The position numbers and the translations under genes were made by a program. Shown piece after piece: positions 1-12,030 of a DNA stretch of 64,000 nucleotides. The DNA lies in NCBI RefSeq assembly GCF_905171775.1, contig NC_053493.1:247410438-247474437 (forward strand). Reading direction: 5' to 3'. Source of the DNA: Rana temporaria (Eukaryota; Chordata; Amphibia; Anura; Ranidae). Below the pieces are notes generated by a model. It had not been told where the DNA came from and ran no database searches. It saw nothing but the letters and a program-made list of their open reading frames with translations. Within the stretch, counting starts at the first letter, position 1. Each line of letters opens with the position of its first letter.

Positions 1-366
1 TACTAGTATTGGGACAACCCTAGTACTCTCCTCTGAAAAGACGGCTTAAGCCTGGGATTGGGTTCACATGTGGAATCAGTAGCCAATTTCTTTCAGTTTA
101 AGAGAAAGTGGCAGAGGCATGGGGCTTTAAAATAAACAGGGCTGCTGTCTACTTCTCTCATTGGAGCACCATTTTGCACTTCATCATGGGGTACAGTTGT
201 AACCAACACCGACAGAAATAGTGGTTTTCATTTTAAACCGCTGGACATATCCGAGTGGATCGTTACGTGCAAAATATAGCACAAGAGTTGCAGCGCTCCA
301 GGTGAAATATGAGATCTCCCCTGCTGTAACAATTACCGGGTGCCAGTAGTGGACCACAACGTGGAT

Positions 367-646
367 GAACAATGGAGAGGTGGCGGCACTACCAATATAA
401 AAAATTGTAGTTTATTTGAAATCCTTTTCAAAACGTGGACACAGCTTGCAGACACCTCCTGTGGCTTCAGCAAACACGTTTCACACAACTGTGCTTAGTC
501 ACTGCTCAACAACTAAGCACAGGTGTGTGAAACGCATTTGCTGAAGCCACAGGAGATGCGTTTGTGTGCAAGCTGTGTCCTCATTTTTAAAGGATTTCAA
601 ATAAACAAAAATTTTACACTGTAGTGCCGCCACCTCTTCATTGTTC
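367..646. repeat. Fold-back (inverted) repeat, 280 bp
   Basis: Nearly perfect inverted repeat with arms of about 135 bp meeting near 506. The outer ends are gaacaatggagaggtggcgg and its complement at 623-646, and inner arms carry gtggcttcagcaaa and its complement. An AT-rich part in the right arm (aaataaacaaaaattt) looks like a retroposon tail. The transcript would fold into a long hairpin. Confidence 0.85.
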
Positions 647-1029
647 ATTTGAGTGCCACATGCACCCTGGGGATTAGGCAAGGCATTTACTAGTATAGGC
701 TCACATATGTACAGCACAGGTACAGCAGCCCATTCATTTGCATGGGTTACTTTACCTGTAAGAAAACACAGGAAAGTAGTCAAAGGAAAAATAAATGCAC
801 AGCACTAGTTTTGTGCACCCAACCAGCGGACCAATGTCTGCCAGGACCCGTTGATTGTTCTCTGGCGAGGCAGAACGGTGGTTTGCCTCTAAACAAGGCA
901 TACCGCTGTTTCGTGAGGGGAAGATTGAGATCTTGTGTTTCTGCTAACCAGAAACAGATCCGTTTTCCCCCAAAGCAACTCCCCCCCCCCCCCCCCCCCC
1001 CCACAGTAAGAAAGCACTCGTAGGGAACA

Positions 1030-1530
1030 TATTTAACCCTTTGACCGCCCCCAAGGTTAACCCCTTCTCTGCCAGTGTCAGTCCAGTGACAGTGCATTTT
1101 TTGATCACCAATACTGTCACTGGTCCCCAAATAGTGTCACTGTTTAATTTGTCCACCGAAATGTCGCAGTCCTGCAAAAATATAAAATAAAAAAAAAAAA
1201 AGCTGATCGCCGCAATTCCTAGTAAAAAATAAAAATACCATAACAATATCCCATAGTTTGTAGACGATATAACTTTGCGCAAACCAATCAATATGCTTTT
1301 TGGGATTTTTAACCAAAAATATGTAGCAGAATACATAGCGCAAAAAAAAAAAAAAAAATAAAAAAATAAAACGCAGTGATGATCAGCTACCACCAAAAGA
1401 AAGCTCTATTTGAGGGATAAAAAAGGACAATTTTATTTGGGTACAGTCTCGCACGACTGCGCAGTTGTCAGTTAAAGTAACGCAGTGCCGTATCGCCTGG
1501 TGGTCTGGTCATGAAGGGGGTAAACCTTCG
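1030..1530 (+). mobile_element. TTAA-family DNA element fragment
   Basis: It begins with ttaaccctttgac and ttaaccccttctctgcc, and holds family blocks such as gcgcaaaccaatcaat, accaaaaatatgtagcag and gaaagctctattt. The same blocks recur near 29.8-32.4 kb and 48.6-48.9 kb and, inverted, at 14.5 kb. There is no coding capacity. The complete copy at 29382 is flanked by TTAA, so this is probably a non-autonomous element of a TTAA-targeting superfamily (piggyBac or Kolobok). Confidence 0.7.
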
Positions 1531-1635
1531 AGGCTGAAGAGGTCAAGCACATGCAGGCGAAATACATTTTAAGCGCAACAAGACAGGTCAGATTTTTCTA
1601 TACACTAGCACAAAAGAAACCAATTCTTTACATAC

Positions 1636-1732
1636 CATCAGCAATGTGATCCTTGAAATTTCCTGAGGAGAGCTCATAAAGACCCTGTTTGGCCTCTGGT
1701 GCTTTAGGGGCTTCTTGTTCAACTTTTGGTTC
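1636..1732 (-). CDS. TXNDC5: TXNDC5 coding exon 4 (linker and start of thioredoxin domain 2)
   Basis: Exon of 97 nt, in frame from exon 3: EPKVEQEAPKAPEAKQ, an acidic, Pro-rich interdomain linker, then GLYELSSGNFKDHIAD, the first strand and helix of thioredoxin domain 2. The acceptor is tacttcag|GAA and the donor is GATG|GTATGT (phase 1). The linker differs most from mammalian TXNDC5, while GLYELS is conserved. Later exons (second and third CGHC motifs, C-terminal ER retention signal) would lie left of base 1. Confidence 0.91.
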
Positions 1733-4424
1733 CTGAAGTACAAAATTCTTAATATGAATATGTGTTTAAAAGAAAATTTGTTTTAATAAAAAAGTAAAGC
1801 CAAATGAAAAACAGGGCAAACAGATAAAATATTAGAGAGATGTTCACAGTGCACTCCAACTGTATTAAAAATCTTTCCAGCATAAAGGTGATCATAGTCA
1901 AGTATATGCAATACACACACTATAAGCCTTTAGTCACTGTGGACTTGCTTCAGACAAAAATAAAAAATAAAAAAAGTCTTGCACTTTAAAGTGATTCTAG
2001 GCTTTTTAACAAACATGTTATAATTAGCAGCTCTGTGCAATGGTTTTGCACAGACCAGTCCCGACTTTATGGGACGCCTACTGGTGGTCCTGCCACCTGC
2101 CGAGAGCCCACAATAGCAAGCCTCTTGCTATGGGGGCACTCAAGCAAGCTGGGTCCCAAACTGGGCCTCATGTGAATAGACACTGTGAAACAGTCGATTC
2201 GACTACACTAAACATTGATTTTTCTAAACGTTCTTAAAAACTTACATTTTGGAAGGAAAAATTTGTTTGTGAATGGCCAAAGTGACAGCAGGTAGCTTGT
2301 ATCAAGCTACCTGCCTATGACAAGGGAGTGTCATGCATAATAAGATTACATTCCATAAATTCTTATATTACAATCCTGTCAAAATCTGCAAAACGGCATT
2401 TCATTTTTTTTCTTCCTTTAGATAAAAATTTTGATCTCCGGGTCAGATTATATGTACCAGATTCAACCTCTAATCGTATATACTGTATATAGCTCTTCTG
2501 TCTTATTCTCCATTAATTCAATATTTGTTCCCCAACCATATACAGTAGCTGGTTATATTTACCACTGCATATAGATCAAGAATAAATGGTCTTTAAAAAC
2601 GTACATAACTAAATTACTGCACCACACTAAGGTCTTTATCTGATTAATTGAAACAAAATCAGCCATCAATTAGGAAAATTAGTTGCAGCCCTAATATTTT
2701 TCTATAAATACACATGACCATAACAGTGACAGTCTGCTCTACATGGCCCTATAGGAAAGGAAAAATAATCTTCCAACTGCACCACCCACTAATCCCACAG
2801 CGTGGAGATAGCTTAATGGTCATGTTGCCGCCATATAAAAAACGTAATTAAACGTTTAAAGTGATCTATAGACTTCATTAATGGTTGCATCTGCTTATAA
2901 AAAATGGAAAAGTTGAAATGGGTTTACTGATAATTTTAAGTTATGATGCTGTCTAGGGTCCAATTTGACATGGGTGCCCCTGTCTAAGCAAGAGATCCTA
3001 GATAGATCACCTGCCGAGTTAGATCGGAACAGAATTGGGTGTCACGTGCGATATCTAGTCTGGTTATTTTCTCATGTGATATTAAAGAAAAAGAAAAATG
3101 TAATCCTTATGGGTGGCTTGATTTAACCGTTTATCTGTCCACACTGGTAAGGTCCATAAAAGTGAACCCAGTAGCAAATGTTTTGGTCCAACAAACCCAA
3201 ACAGAGCCGATGTAGGCAGATATAGCCTGCGGCATCTGTCCACCCATATGGATACTTGCAGTGCATCTTTTTTATTTAGGGTGTCAAAAACTGTCCAATA
3301 CCAGTGTGAAAAAGGCCTTAATGCCCAAACTTAAGTGAGTGATGTACTAAACCAAACCAGTTTCCATTGCAGGACTAAAATCGCATCAGTAAAGGCCACA
3401 TGCATCAACCTACACATCTAGGAATGATGAAGCAGCCCCACATTCATTTGTTAAAACATACCACCCAATTTTTGCCACTAGTAGCCAACGACAAAATGCA
3501 TCTTGTAGCCTAAAGCAGTCTTGCACATCCATTCTGAGCACAGCTGGGTACTGCCTACAGCGAGATTGTAAGTTTGGGGAAACGATGCTCTGCAACCAGT
3601 AAAGTTCTGCGAGTGAGAAACCCTTTGTATAAAACAAACACATGTACTGTAGCTGCAGAAATGCAAGATTGATAACCGATTATAGATTTCAGACCAGTAC
3701 CCATCTTTTCTTTTTATTTCAAAGTACCGATAAAACGGTAGATTTGGGCAGCAGGAGAGAAGTACATTTCAATCACCCTGCTGCAAGCTGCCCTGCAATG
3801 TTGCATAAAATGATCACATTTGGGGGGGGGGGGGGGGTTGAGAATAGCTGGGATGAGCAGCAGCTGTCAGTCAACCTTAGAGCCAGACCACAAGTGGGTG
3901 AAGATTCACACATGGAGCGCCTTTCAGAAGAGAAAGGAGAATTGAACAGCTTCCTCAGAACGGTACAGCATACCAAAAAGGGTTGGCTGAAAAAGGAAGC
4001 CTGTTAAAACTGCAGTATCAAAAATATGTTTATGAGCAATGAAAAAACACACAATAGAAAATTTATGAACACAAGTAAAACAAATTTAGAAATGTCCACA
4101 CCAAAAAAAAAAAAAAACCTGACAGTCTGCATTACTTGCAGTAAAAGATTTACAGCCAAGGATATCAGGGTATGTTGACTTATTGCCCACCTTCCAGAGC
4201 TCTGCTAAAAAAAAGTCTTATTCTAGAAAATCACGATGAAACCAACTGGAGCTGCTATAGGACTTGCATTTTAACTCCAACAGTGTTCTGCATGCCGATA
4301 TAAAAAGGCAAAAAACAGCTATAAACCTCACGACTTCACCAAGTTTCATTTAGCTTTGTCCATTTGAGCATTAACTTCAGAGAAAAAACAAAACTCAGGA
4401 AGACAGAGCTTCCGGGACACTCAC
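1733..4424 (-). other. TXNDC5 intron 3
   Basis: Non-coding. A small perfect hairpin lies at 2288-2314 (12 bp arms, 3 nt loop) and a G run at about 3823-3837. I recognised no repeat family in most of it, so it may be older intron sequence. Confidence 0.6.
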
Positions 4425-4530
4425 TTCTGGTTGCTCATTTAGAGTCTGAAGCATCCAGTTTTCCAGTGTCTGGAAGTCCCTTGCTCCCTGATACTTCACA
4501 GCTTCTTGGCCTGGTTTAAACAGCTTCAGA
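4425..4530 (-). CDS. TXNDC5: TXNDC5 coding exon 3 (end of thioredoxin domain 1)
   Basis: Exon of 106 nt that completes the split Thr codon and encodes 35 residues: LKLFKPGQEAVKYQG, then RDFQTLENWMLQTLNE and QPE. This is the last beta strand and C-terminal helix of thioredoxin domain 1, as in other vertebrate TXNDC5 proteins. The acceptor is tatctttcag|T, with a good polypyrimidine tract. The donor is CCAGAA|GTGAGT, leaving phase 0. Intron 3 (4424-1733) is about 2.7 kb. Confidence 0.92.
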
Positions 4531-5792
4531 CTGAAAGATAACAATGAGAGGAAACATTATTTGTTGCTAGACATAAGATTATACTTGTAATTGGCAGTGA
4601 ACAGGAAACAGGAAATATTACACAGACCTGAACTATGAAAAACCGATTGATTATTCATATTTTAATAAAACATGCATTTGTGGTGTCTATTAAACAAAAC
4701 ACTCAAATGTCTTCACGTCATAGCGCTATACTAACAGTATATTTTCCTAAATTTACATTTAAAATAAATATTTTAGTGGAAGGCATCTAGGTTAATAAGC
4801 AGGTGTTGCAATGCTTAATCAGTTTAGAAAGCCAACGTGATGTACAAAACCTAAACTTGCAGTACAGTACATGGCAGTACAGTACTATGGGTTGCATATC
4901 TCTGCAAATCGTCATTGCATCCATCACTATGTTGCATACAACTATGTACTCACATCCGATTACTTGTGTTGTAAAAGTATAAATGAGAATTCAGGCTTGA
5001 ACTGTGGGTGGTACTTCTGCGTTTTTCTTCATCTCCTCATTATACCCGATTTATATAGCGCCAAGAGTTTATGCAGCTTTTTACAACAAACGCGTGCTGT
5101 GTCCAATCACAGTACGGGTTGGCATGGGGCCTGTGCATGCATGCCCCAAACCCGGAAGCAAGCTGGCGACATACTGGCTTGCCCAAAGTAAAAGTACTGT
5201 GGGCAGGAGGCAAGTAGTTAAAGCAAAACTTAACCTTCAAATATACTTGTCTCCACCTTCCAGCAATGCTGCAGTTACATCTCGTCAGTCGCTGTCTTCT
5301 CTTTGGCTACTAGTGGGTGCTGAGTTTTCAGCCTCTTGATTGACTGGTGGGAGAACAATGTCAGCTCGCACGCATACACATGGGAGTCAGTGATTTTGGC
5401 ACAGCTTAGTGTACACCCAATAGAAGAAGTCAAGCAGGCAAGTGTTACTGCAGAAGATTTTAGCGCGTCTCTTCTGCATTAAGAAACTTTGTTAACTAGC
5501 CAAGTGTAGTTCCACTTTAAGATTTTGAGTCACCTTGAAAAATGTAAGTTCTGGTTTGCCTGATCCATATACTTGTTGCTGGCAAACAATCTTTAGGGTC
5601 TATAGGACAACTAGGATTTTCAAAAGGTCAATAATTGTGGTCACCATGTTTGTATCATAGCAGGTTTATGCTAAACAATTTAAGGAGGTCCTAACAAAAC
5701 AAAAAAAAAATAATAAAAAAAAACGCAATTTGCACAGGCAGAGGCCAATAAAACAGAACACAAAGCTAGGCATTTAGTATACAAGGACTTAC
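4531..5792 (-). other. TXNDC5 intron 2
   Basis: Non-coding. A likely TTAA-flanked MITE lies at about 5217-5517 (ttaaagcaaaacttaac to gtagttccactttaa). Nothing else was recognised. Confidence 0.5.
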
Positions 5793-5942
5793 GTGGGATA
5801 TCCACGGACACCATTATCAGAGCACAATGTGTTGTCCACTGTGCAATCCACCTTAGCAACATAAACTGCAGTCTTTTCCATATTATTGTATTTATCGCCC
5901 AAATCATTCCATGTTGACTGAAGACGTTGACAGTGTCCACAC
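5793..5942 (-). CDS. TXNDC5: TXNDC5 coding exon 2 (CGHC active site of thioredoxin domain 1)
   Basis: Internal exon of 150 nt, 49 codons with split codons at both ends. It completes the APW codon and encodes CGHC, the redox-active dithiol of the first thioredoxin domain, then QRLQ, the TWNDLGDKYN helix, VYVAKVDCT and GVRGYPT. The last of these is the conserved cis-Pro segment of PDI-type domains. The acceptor is ttttaag|G and the donor is CCCAC|GTAAGT. The reading frame joins exactly to exon 1 (phase 2) and exon 3 (phase 2). Both active-site cysteines are present, so the domain appears functional. Intron 2 (5792-4531, about 1.26 kb) follows. Confidence 0.93.
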
Positions 5943-6203
5943 CTTAAAAAAAAATAATAATCATCTATTAGCCGCTAAGACATTGCATTATTTCTAGCTT
6001 TGACTGCTAGACATATGGAACAGCTTTATTCAGTCACTCGAGTACCACACAATGCTCTGATCTGAGATTTAAATATTTAATAACCCATTTCTTAACTAAA
6101 GAGAGGGATCCCAGCTTGGGAAACCAAGTGAGGACCACACAGACAATGATACAATGTCACTTGTGATCATTTTTATGATTTTAGCTAAACCTATGCTTTA
6201 ACC

Positions 6204-6388
6204 CAGTGTTTCTCAACTCCAGTCCTCGGGGCGCACCAACAGGTCATGTTTTCAGGATTTCCCTCAGATCAAACTGCTGTGGTAATTACTAAGGCAGTGA
6301 AACTGATAAAATCACCTGTGCACAATAATGGAAAGCCTGAAAACATGACCTGTTGGTGCGCCCCGAGGACTGGAGTTGAGAAACACTG
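6204..6388. mobile_element. hAT MITE, 185 bp, with 8 bp target duplication
   Basis: Terminal inverted repeats of about 54 bp (cagtgtttctcaactccagt and its complement) surround a short core. A perfect 8 bp duplication, ctttaacc, lies at 6196-6203 and 6389-6396, the hAT hallmark. No coding capacity. Confidence 0.92.
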
Positions 6389-6399
6389 CTTTAACCACT

Positions 6400-7020
6400 T
6401 AAGCCCCAGCTCTGCACATGTTCAGTTGCACTATTTTTAGGCACTGTTGAATTTTCAGAGGCCGGTTTGCTGACAGCCTTAAGGCAAAATGAAATCCTAC
6501 CATCCTTTACAGCCAAGGAATCTGCTTCTATTTGAGCTGCAAATGCCATAGTGCTGCAAGTGTGATCAGTTATGACACCAGCTATTTGTTTAATAATTTG
6601 GTTGAAGAAACCAGCAATCACAATCCCAACATTTAAGGAATGTAACTTTGCTAAAGAACATAGCAGTCCCACTATAAGTCACTGATCGCCATTAGGGGGT
6701 GCACCCGGCGGCGGCCTAGGTGAGCTTCCCAGAGCGGCGCTGACTGGGGAGATGGACATTACGGCGCAGGGAGATGACGTGGACATTACAGTAGAGTGAG
6801 ATGACGCGGGCATTACAGTGGGGACTATATATGGTAGTGACCCGAAAAACAATCCGATCTGTGGCTCTGATCCGAACCGTGAGTTTTTTGATCCGTTGCA
6901 CCCCTAATCGGCATTAATAGTTAAAAAATAAATATCAATATAAGCTTATTGGGATTTTTTTTACCAAAAACATGTAGCACAATACATATTGGCCGTTATG
7001 AAGAAATTGGATTTTTTACT
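6400..7020 (+). mobile_element. Degenerate TTAA-family repeat, interrupted by a hAT
   Basis: The flanks of the 6693-6906 hAT carry family words seen elsewhere (cactgatcgccat; gggatttttttaccaaaaa; catgtagcacaatacat). Boundaries are unclear. Confidence 0.5.
6693..6906. mobile_element. Short non-autonomous hAT element
   Basis: Ends tagggggtgca and tgcacccctaa form short inverted repeats. The flanks atcgccat (6685-6692) and atcggcat (6907-6914) match at 7 of 8 bases as a target duplication. The interior contains short tandem blocks around gacattac. Confidence 0.75.
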
Positions 7021-8704
7021 TTATTTTACGAGTTTTATGGAACCGACGAAGAGTACACCCGAAGCCGCAGACGGACGCCAGACCCGACGAGGCCGCTGAT
7101 GGACCCTGCGCAAGACACCAAAACTGTAAGTAGTAAAATGTAATAAAAACATTTTTTTTACAGGAATGTCGGGTCCACTTAGGGGTGCGCGCTATACGCC
7201 GGAGCGCGCAATACCCCGATAAATACGGTAGTTAACATATACGCTTGTGCCGACATCTGCGCACTGAAGGGCAGGATCGTGCCAGGCTGGCTGCTTCTGC
7301 ACGCACAAACCTGGAAAGGAAGAGGGGCGAAGATGGATGCAGCCATGAGCAGGGACATAGCAGGCTTCTTCTGCAGGGAAGTGCAACATAATGGGCTAGT
7401 TACGCTTCTACTTTGCAGAGTAAAAAAAAAAAAAAAAGGAAGTAAAACCTATCAAAATGCCACCAGTCGTACTGCTCTGTAACCAATTATGCTAAAATAT
7501 GAACTAGAAAACAGCAAATAGTTTCAACGCAAAACAAATTTTCATTCCTTCACAGCACAGTAAGAGTATTTGATTTTATAACTAGGAAAGCCACAGTAAA
7601 GAGGTCACGGTAAGAGGCTAAGGTAAGCAGTCTCTCTCTCCCCCTCCCTAAAAGAACACAACTTGCAGATCTTCTAAAGGTAACCCGGATTCTAAGAATG
7701 TGCCTTTGATGTTTCCAGGATGCAATGCATGATATAACAAGCAGAACATTTAGAAGCACCACTTTCCACCAAACTTGCTAATGGCCTAAAAACTGCAGGA
7801 AGCAGAAAGATCTGGTAATAAGGTTGAGTATAAACTGTTGATTTGAAGGGCCTTGTTAGAAATCACATTCTCTATGGTGCCCTTTCATCAATGATGTAGT
7901 GTGATCTTGGAATAGCTGCATTTTTTTCTTTTGGTGTTGCATGGTAAGTTTTTGGACCCAAAAACACTTATGGTGCATTTTGTCTAAAAAGACAGTCTAT
8001 TCCTCCAAGCAACAATGATGTCACAAGAGATATTGCTGGTAATTGGAAAAAAAACAAAAATGAAGATGCATGGAAAACCATCTAAAGTAGACATATCGCA
8101 CAACAAAAAACAATGCAATACAAAATTACGCAGCAGCGCTAGTGTGAACCTGGGTCAAAGGAGACTAAGCTGACAACACAATGTATAGTTTGTACAATCA
8201 CATTTTTATAATCTTTATACTTTCCAAAGCTATTTAATAGAGGACAAACCTAAACAAACTGATGCATTTGTATCGAAACAGGCAGGCTTATACTTAAAGA
8301 AGTCAAGCCAAAGCTTGCTTGGTTTCTCCTATGGATCACTTAGTTTTGCACTCCTGTGACCCGTTTTCAGCAGAGAGCGGTCTTAAGTCCGGGGAGGGGG
8401 GGGGGGGTCAGAGCAGAGCTGATTGACAGTCAGCGGCTCTCTGCTCGGGTAGCTGAGAGAACCGAGCCATAGGCGGTGTTCGATCGCTCGGTTCTCAGTG
8501 TAGAGGCGTGGGGGGGACAGATGCAGCATCGGACATGCTGCATCCACCTAGTGAAGTATATATATTTTTTTCCAAAATCATACTTAATAGTTGATGGTAG
8601 ATCTAAAACTAGGTTCACAAGACATTGGTTTCCCTGCAGCCGCATTTGCATGGGCACAGCAGCCTATTCATTAGATTGGGCTTCTGCATCTACAGAAAAC
8701 ACAG
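7021..8704. other. TXNDC5 intron 1, segment without recognised elements
   Basis: About 1.7 kb with no coding exon. An A run lies near 7421-7436 and a G run near 8393-8407. A sequence resembling the end of a high-CpG DNA repeat lies at about 7170-7230 (gcgcgctatacgccggagcg). No identification offered. Confidence 0.4.
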
Positions 8705-8881
8705 TTACATAGTAGGTGAGGTTGAAATAAGACACAAGTCCAACCTACGTATGCGTTTATGTCAGTATATTCCTGCATGTTGTGGTCATTCAGGCGCCCA
8801 TCAGTTTTTTTTAATTATCGATGCACCCTGTTAAAGCCACGGTCTGTGGAAGAGAATTCCACATACTTAGCGCTCTTAAGC

Positions 8882-9274
8882 CTCGTACACAGAATCAGAT
8901 TTTCCGACTTGTGTGATGACAAGCTGACAAGCTGTTGGCGTAAAATCTGACCGTTTGTATGCTAGATTGGAATATGTTGGATGGCAGGCTTTAAAATTTT
9001 CCATGGACAATTGTCTGATTACCCGAGCGTGTGTACACAAGTCTGTCAGACAAAAGTCTGAAGTCCAAACACGCATTGCTCAGAATCGATGCTCAAACAC
9101 AACATTAGCAGAAGGTGCCCAAAATGTGGCACTAAAGAGCTGAAAAACCACGTAGTTTCGTGTTTGTTGACCAATTGTGTGCCGTTTGTATGCAAGACAA
9201 ATTCCCGGCCAACACCCTTCAGACAAAAGTCCTATGCTTTGTCTGTGGAAAATCAGATAGTGTGTACAAGGCTT
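8882..9274. mobile_element. TA-flanked MITE of the GTACACA family
   Basis: The ends agcctcgtacacag and gtgtgtacaaggctt interrupt the CR1 with an apparent TA target. The interior shares blocks with the MITE at 15056 (ctgaaaaaccacgt; caaacacgcat). Confidence 0.75.
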
Positions 9275-9384
9275 TACAGTAAAGAACCCTCGCTTTACTT
9301 CTAATTTTAGTGAATGGCAGCATGTCTTTAAATTCCCTTTCGCAGAAAAGTTCTATTGTGAGGTCACCAGTACGGTATTAGTAC

Positions 9385-10889
9385 TAGAGGTCGACCGATA
9401 TATCGGTCGGCCGATATTTGGCCGTTTTTATGAAATCGGCATCGGCCGATTATTGTGAAAAAATCGGCCGAATCGCGGCTATTACAATAAACGGCTGGCA
9501 TGGCCGCCTGCCCTGCAGCAGCGTGTGTCCCTGAATCCTCCACCCGCACGGCCACCTCGCTCCAATAGCAAGGAAAGATTTTACTGCCATTGCATAGTAC
9601 CGCCCCGTCCCCGCTCTGCCCCCTCCCTCGGCGTGCTGTATTGGATAAACAATCATTGGCCCTTTACAAGCATCTGCCACGTGACTTTCAGTACTGACCA
9701 GTGCTCTTGTAGCAATGTATTCTTGATTCCTACTACACCCGCACGGCCACTATAGAGAAGCTATGGAGAGATTTCACTGGCATTCATCGTACCGCCCCGC
9801 CCCCTACCTCGGCATGCTGTATTAGATACTTGTAAAGGGCCAATGATTTTTCCTCTAATACAGCACGCTGCGGGAGGGGGCGGGGCGGTACGATGAATGA
9901 TAGTGAAATCTCTCCTTGGCTTCTCTATAGTGGCCGTGCGGGTGGAGGATTCAAGAATATATTGCTTCAAGAGCACTGGTCAGTACTGCAAGTCAGGTGG
10001 CAGAGAAACAATCATTGGCTCTTTACAAGCATCTGCCACCTGACATGGTAACTCCCCCCAGCAGGAGATCGTGGCCAGCACTAGCTCTGTCTTCCTTTCC
10101 TGCTGAGGTGGAGCCTGCTGGCTGCTTGTACTATACTTGTTCAATGATTGGCTGGTCATCTCATCAGCATGCACCTAGCCTATCAGGTGCATGCAGATAG
10201 ATACCAGCATGTATGGAGGGTAAGTGCTACTGTACTGTACCCCCCCCCCCTGCAGACTTAATTGTATATCTTTTTAAAGTGAAACCGGGCTGAGGCAGCA
10301 TCCCCCCACAACGCAGCACCACCCATCCCCCCCCACAACGCAGCACCACCCACCCCCCCCCACAACGCAGCACCACCCACCCCCCCCCCACACAACGCAG
10401 CACCACCCACAACGCAGCAGCACCACCCACTCCCCCGCACAACGCAGCACCACCCACGCCCCCCCACAATGCAGCACCACCCATCCCTCTCCACAACGCA
10501 GCACCACCCATCCCTCTCCACAACGCAGCACCACCCACGCCCCCCCACAACGCAGCACCACCCACGCCCCCCCACAACGCAGCACCACCCATCCCTCTCC
10601 ACAACGCAGCACCACCCACGCCCCCCCACAACGCAGCACCACCCAATCCCCCCCACAACGCAGCACCACCCATCCCTCTCCACAACGCAGCACCACCCAT
10701 CCCTCCCCACAACGCAGCACTACCCGTGCCTAGCACCACCCATCCCCCTCCACAACGCAGCACCACCCGTGCCTATCAAAAAATAAAAAAAAATCGGCCC
10801 AAAAATCGGCATTATATATCGGCCATCGGCCGCACAGATTTCTAAATATCGTCATCGGCCATAGAAAAACCCATATCGGTCTACCTCTA
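9385..10889. mobile_element. Non-autonomous hAT element, 1505 bp
   Basis: The ends tagaggtcgaccgatat and atatcggtctacctcta are inverted repeats. A perfect 8 bp target duplication attagtac lies at 9377-9384 and 10890-10897 and splits the CR1. The interior holds direct and inverted internal duplications (arms about 9737-9830 and 9855-9952) and a large minisatellite. No transposase remains. Confidence 0.93.
10290..10775. repeat. Minisatellite inside the hAT, about 23 bp unit
   Basis: About 20 copies of acaacgcagcaccaccca plus a short C-rich or ccctctcc spacer. All three minus frames and one plus frame stay open because the unit lacks stops, giving spurious long ORFs. Confidence 0.92.
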
Positions 10890-11354
10890 ATTAGTACACT
10901 GAAATCTCCCCTCTCAAGAGAAGTTCAGTGTTTGTAACCTTTCCTCATATCCAAGGTCCCCCAGTCCCTTTATTAGCCTGGTTTCCCTTCTCTGGACTTT
11001 CTCCAGTACATCCTTCCTGAGGACTGGAGCCTAGAACTGGACAGCATACTCTAGGCACAGCCAGGCCAGAGTCTTGTAGAGCGGGAGAATGATCACTTTA
11101 TCTCTGGAGTTAATGGCCTTTTTAATGCATGCCAATATTCTGTTGGCTTTTCTTGCAGCAGCTTGGCATTGCATGCCACTGCTGAGTCTGTCATCTACTA
11201 GGACCCCCCAGAGGTTCTCCCCCTAGAGACTAGATTGCATTCAATGTCAGGAAAGGTCCCTGCATATTTTTCCAAAATTGCAGCTGCATGGAAACTGCAG
11301 GGTTTGCATGCGATTTACATGCAGTCCTTCACCCACACAGATGTAAACCTAGCC

Positions 11355-11657
11355 TAAAGCCTAGTACACACTATAAGATGATCGGAAAAATTATCTTTTT
11401 TTGTGCATGCTCGTCTCAAATACCAACAGGTTACTAAAGTAACGAAAATTCATGACAAAATACAACCGTTTTGTATTTCAATGTATTTTGTTTCCGAGCA
11501 TGCGTGCTCTTGGTCATACACATTTTTTCATGCTTACGCCTTGGGATATTATCGCATAAACTGTCACGATTGGCTCCCAAAAGCTTAGCAGTAACGAATA
11601 GATCTGATTGTGCCAAATGCGTTTTTTCTTCCAATATGCTCATTGTATACATGGCTT
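11355..11657. mobile_element. Probable MITE
   Basis: The loosely inverted ends aagcctagtacacac and tgtatacatggctt enclose about 300 bp that contains an inverted stretch (gtgcatgctcg; cgagcatgcgtg). Divergent; family uncertain. Confidence 0.45.
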
Positions 11658-11979
11658 GAAGTGGTTCTAAAGACAGGTTTATCGTAATGCATTCCGTCTG
11701 GGACTATCCCTCCTGATTGGCTGAGACCTCAGTGAAGCGCCATTTCTCCAACGCTGCGGTCAAAGTCAGTGACCCTATGAGGGAGGGGGGGGGGGGGGGG
11801 ACAGGGCCAAGCCACAGCTGTGTCTGAATGGACACAGAACAGTGACTTGGGTGACCCCATAGCAGTGTGCTTGCTGTGGGGGCACTCAGAAAGAGCACCG
11901 ATGAGTCACCCAAGAAGAAGAAGAAGCTCTGGGCTGCTCTGTGCAAAACAGAGCAGGCAAGTATGTTATATTTAAACCA

Positions 11980-12016
<37 letters not shown>
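11980..12016. repeat. (CA)n microsatellite
   Basis: About 17 uninterrupted CA units. A G run (about 11786-11800) lies 180 bp to the left. Confidence 0.9.
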
Positions 12017-12018
<2 letters not shown>

Positions 12019-12030
12019 AATATAACTTTA

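Larger units (their letters stand above)
1..1635 (-). other. TXNDC5 intron 4 (partial)
   Basis: Downstream intron sequence with no coding signal. It holds the fold-back repeat at 367-646, a C homopolymer (about 980-1002) and a TTAA-family repeat (about 1030-1530). The short open frames here are chance products of repeats and homopolymers. Confidence 0.7.
8705..11255 (-). mobile_element. CR1-clade LINE 3' fragment, split by two later insertions
   Basis: Three pieces of one minus-strand CR1 lie at 8705-8881, 9275-9384 and 10890-11255. The piece at 10890-11255 translates in shifted frames to the C-terminal CR1 reverse transcriptase region (LEKVQRRETRLIKGL; GYEERLQTLN). The leftmost piece is the CR1 3' end (tacatagtaggtgaggttga), as also seen at 52665. 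The copy is 5'-truncated with stops and frameshifts, so it is dead. Confidence 0.85.

Noticed and set aside
742..1023. Proline-ending open frame
   Set aside because: It ends in a C homopolymer and lies in intron 4 of TXNDC5, with no domain.
10227..10766. Long open frames of about 150-180 codons on both strands
   Set aside because: They are translations of a 23 bp minisatellite that lacks stops, with no start context or domain.
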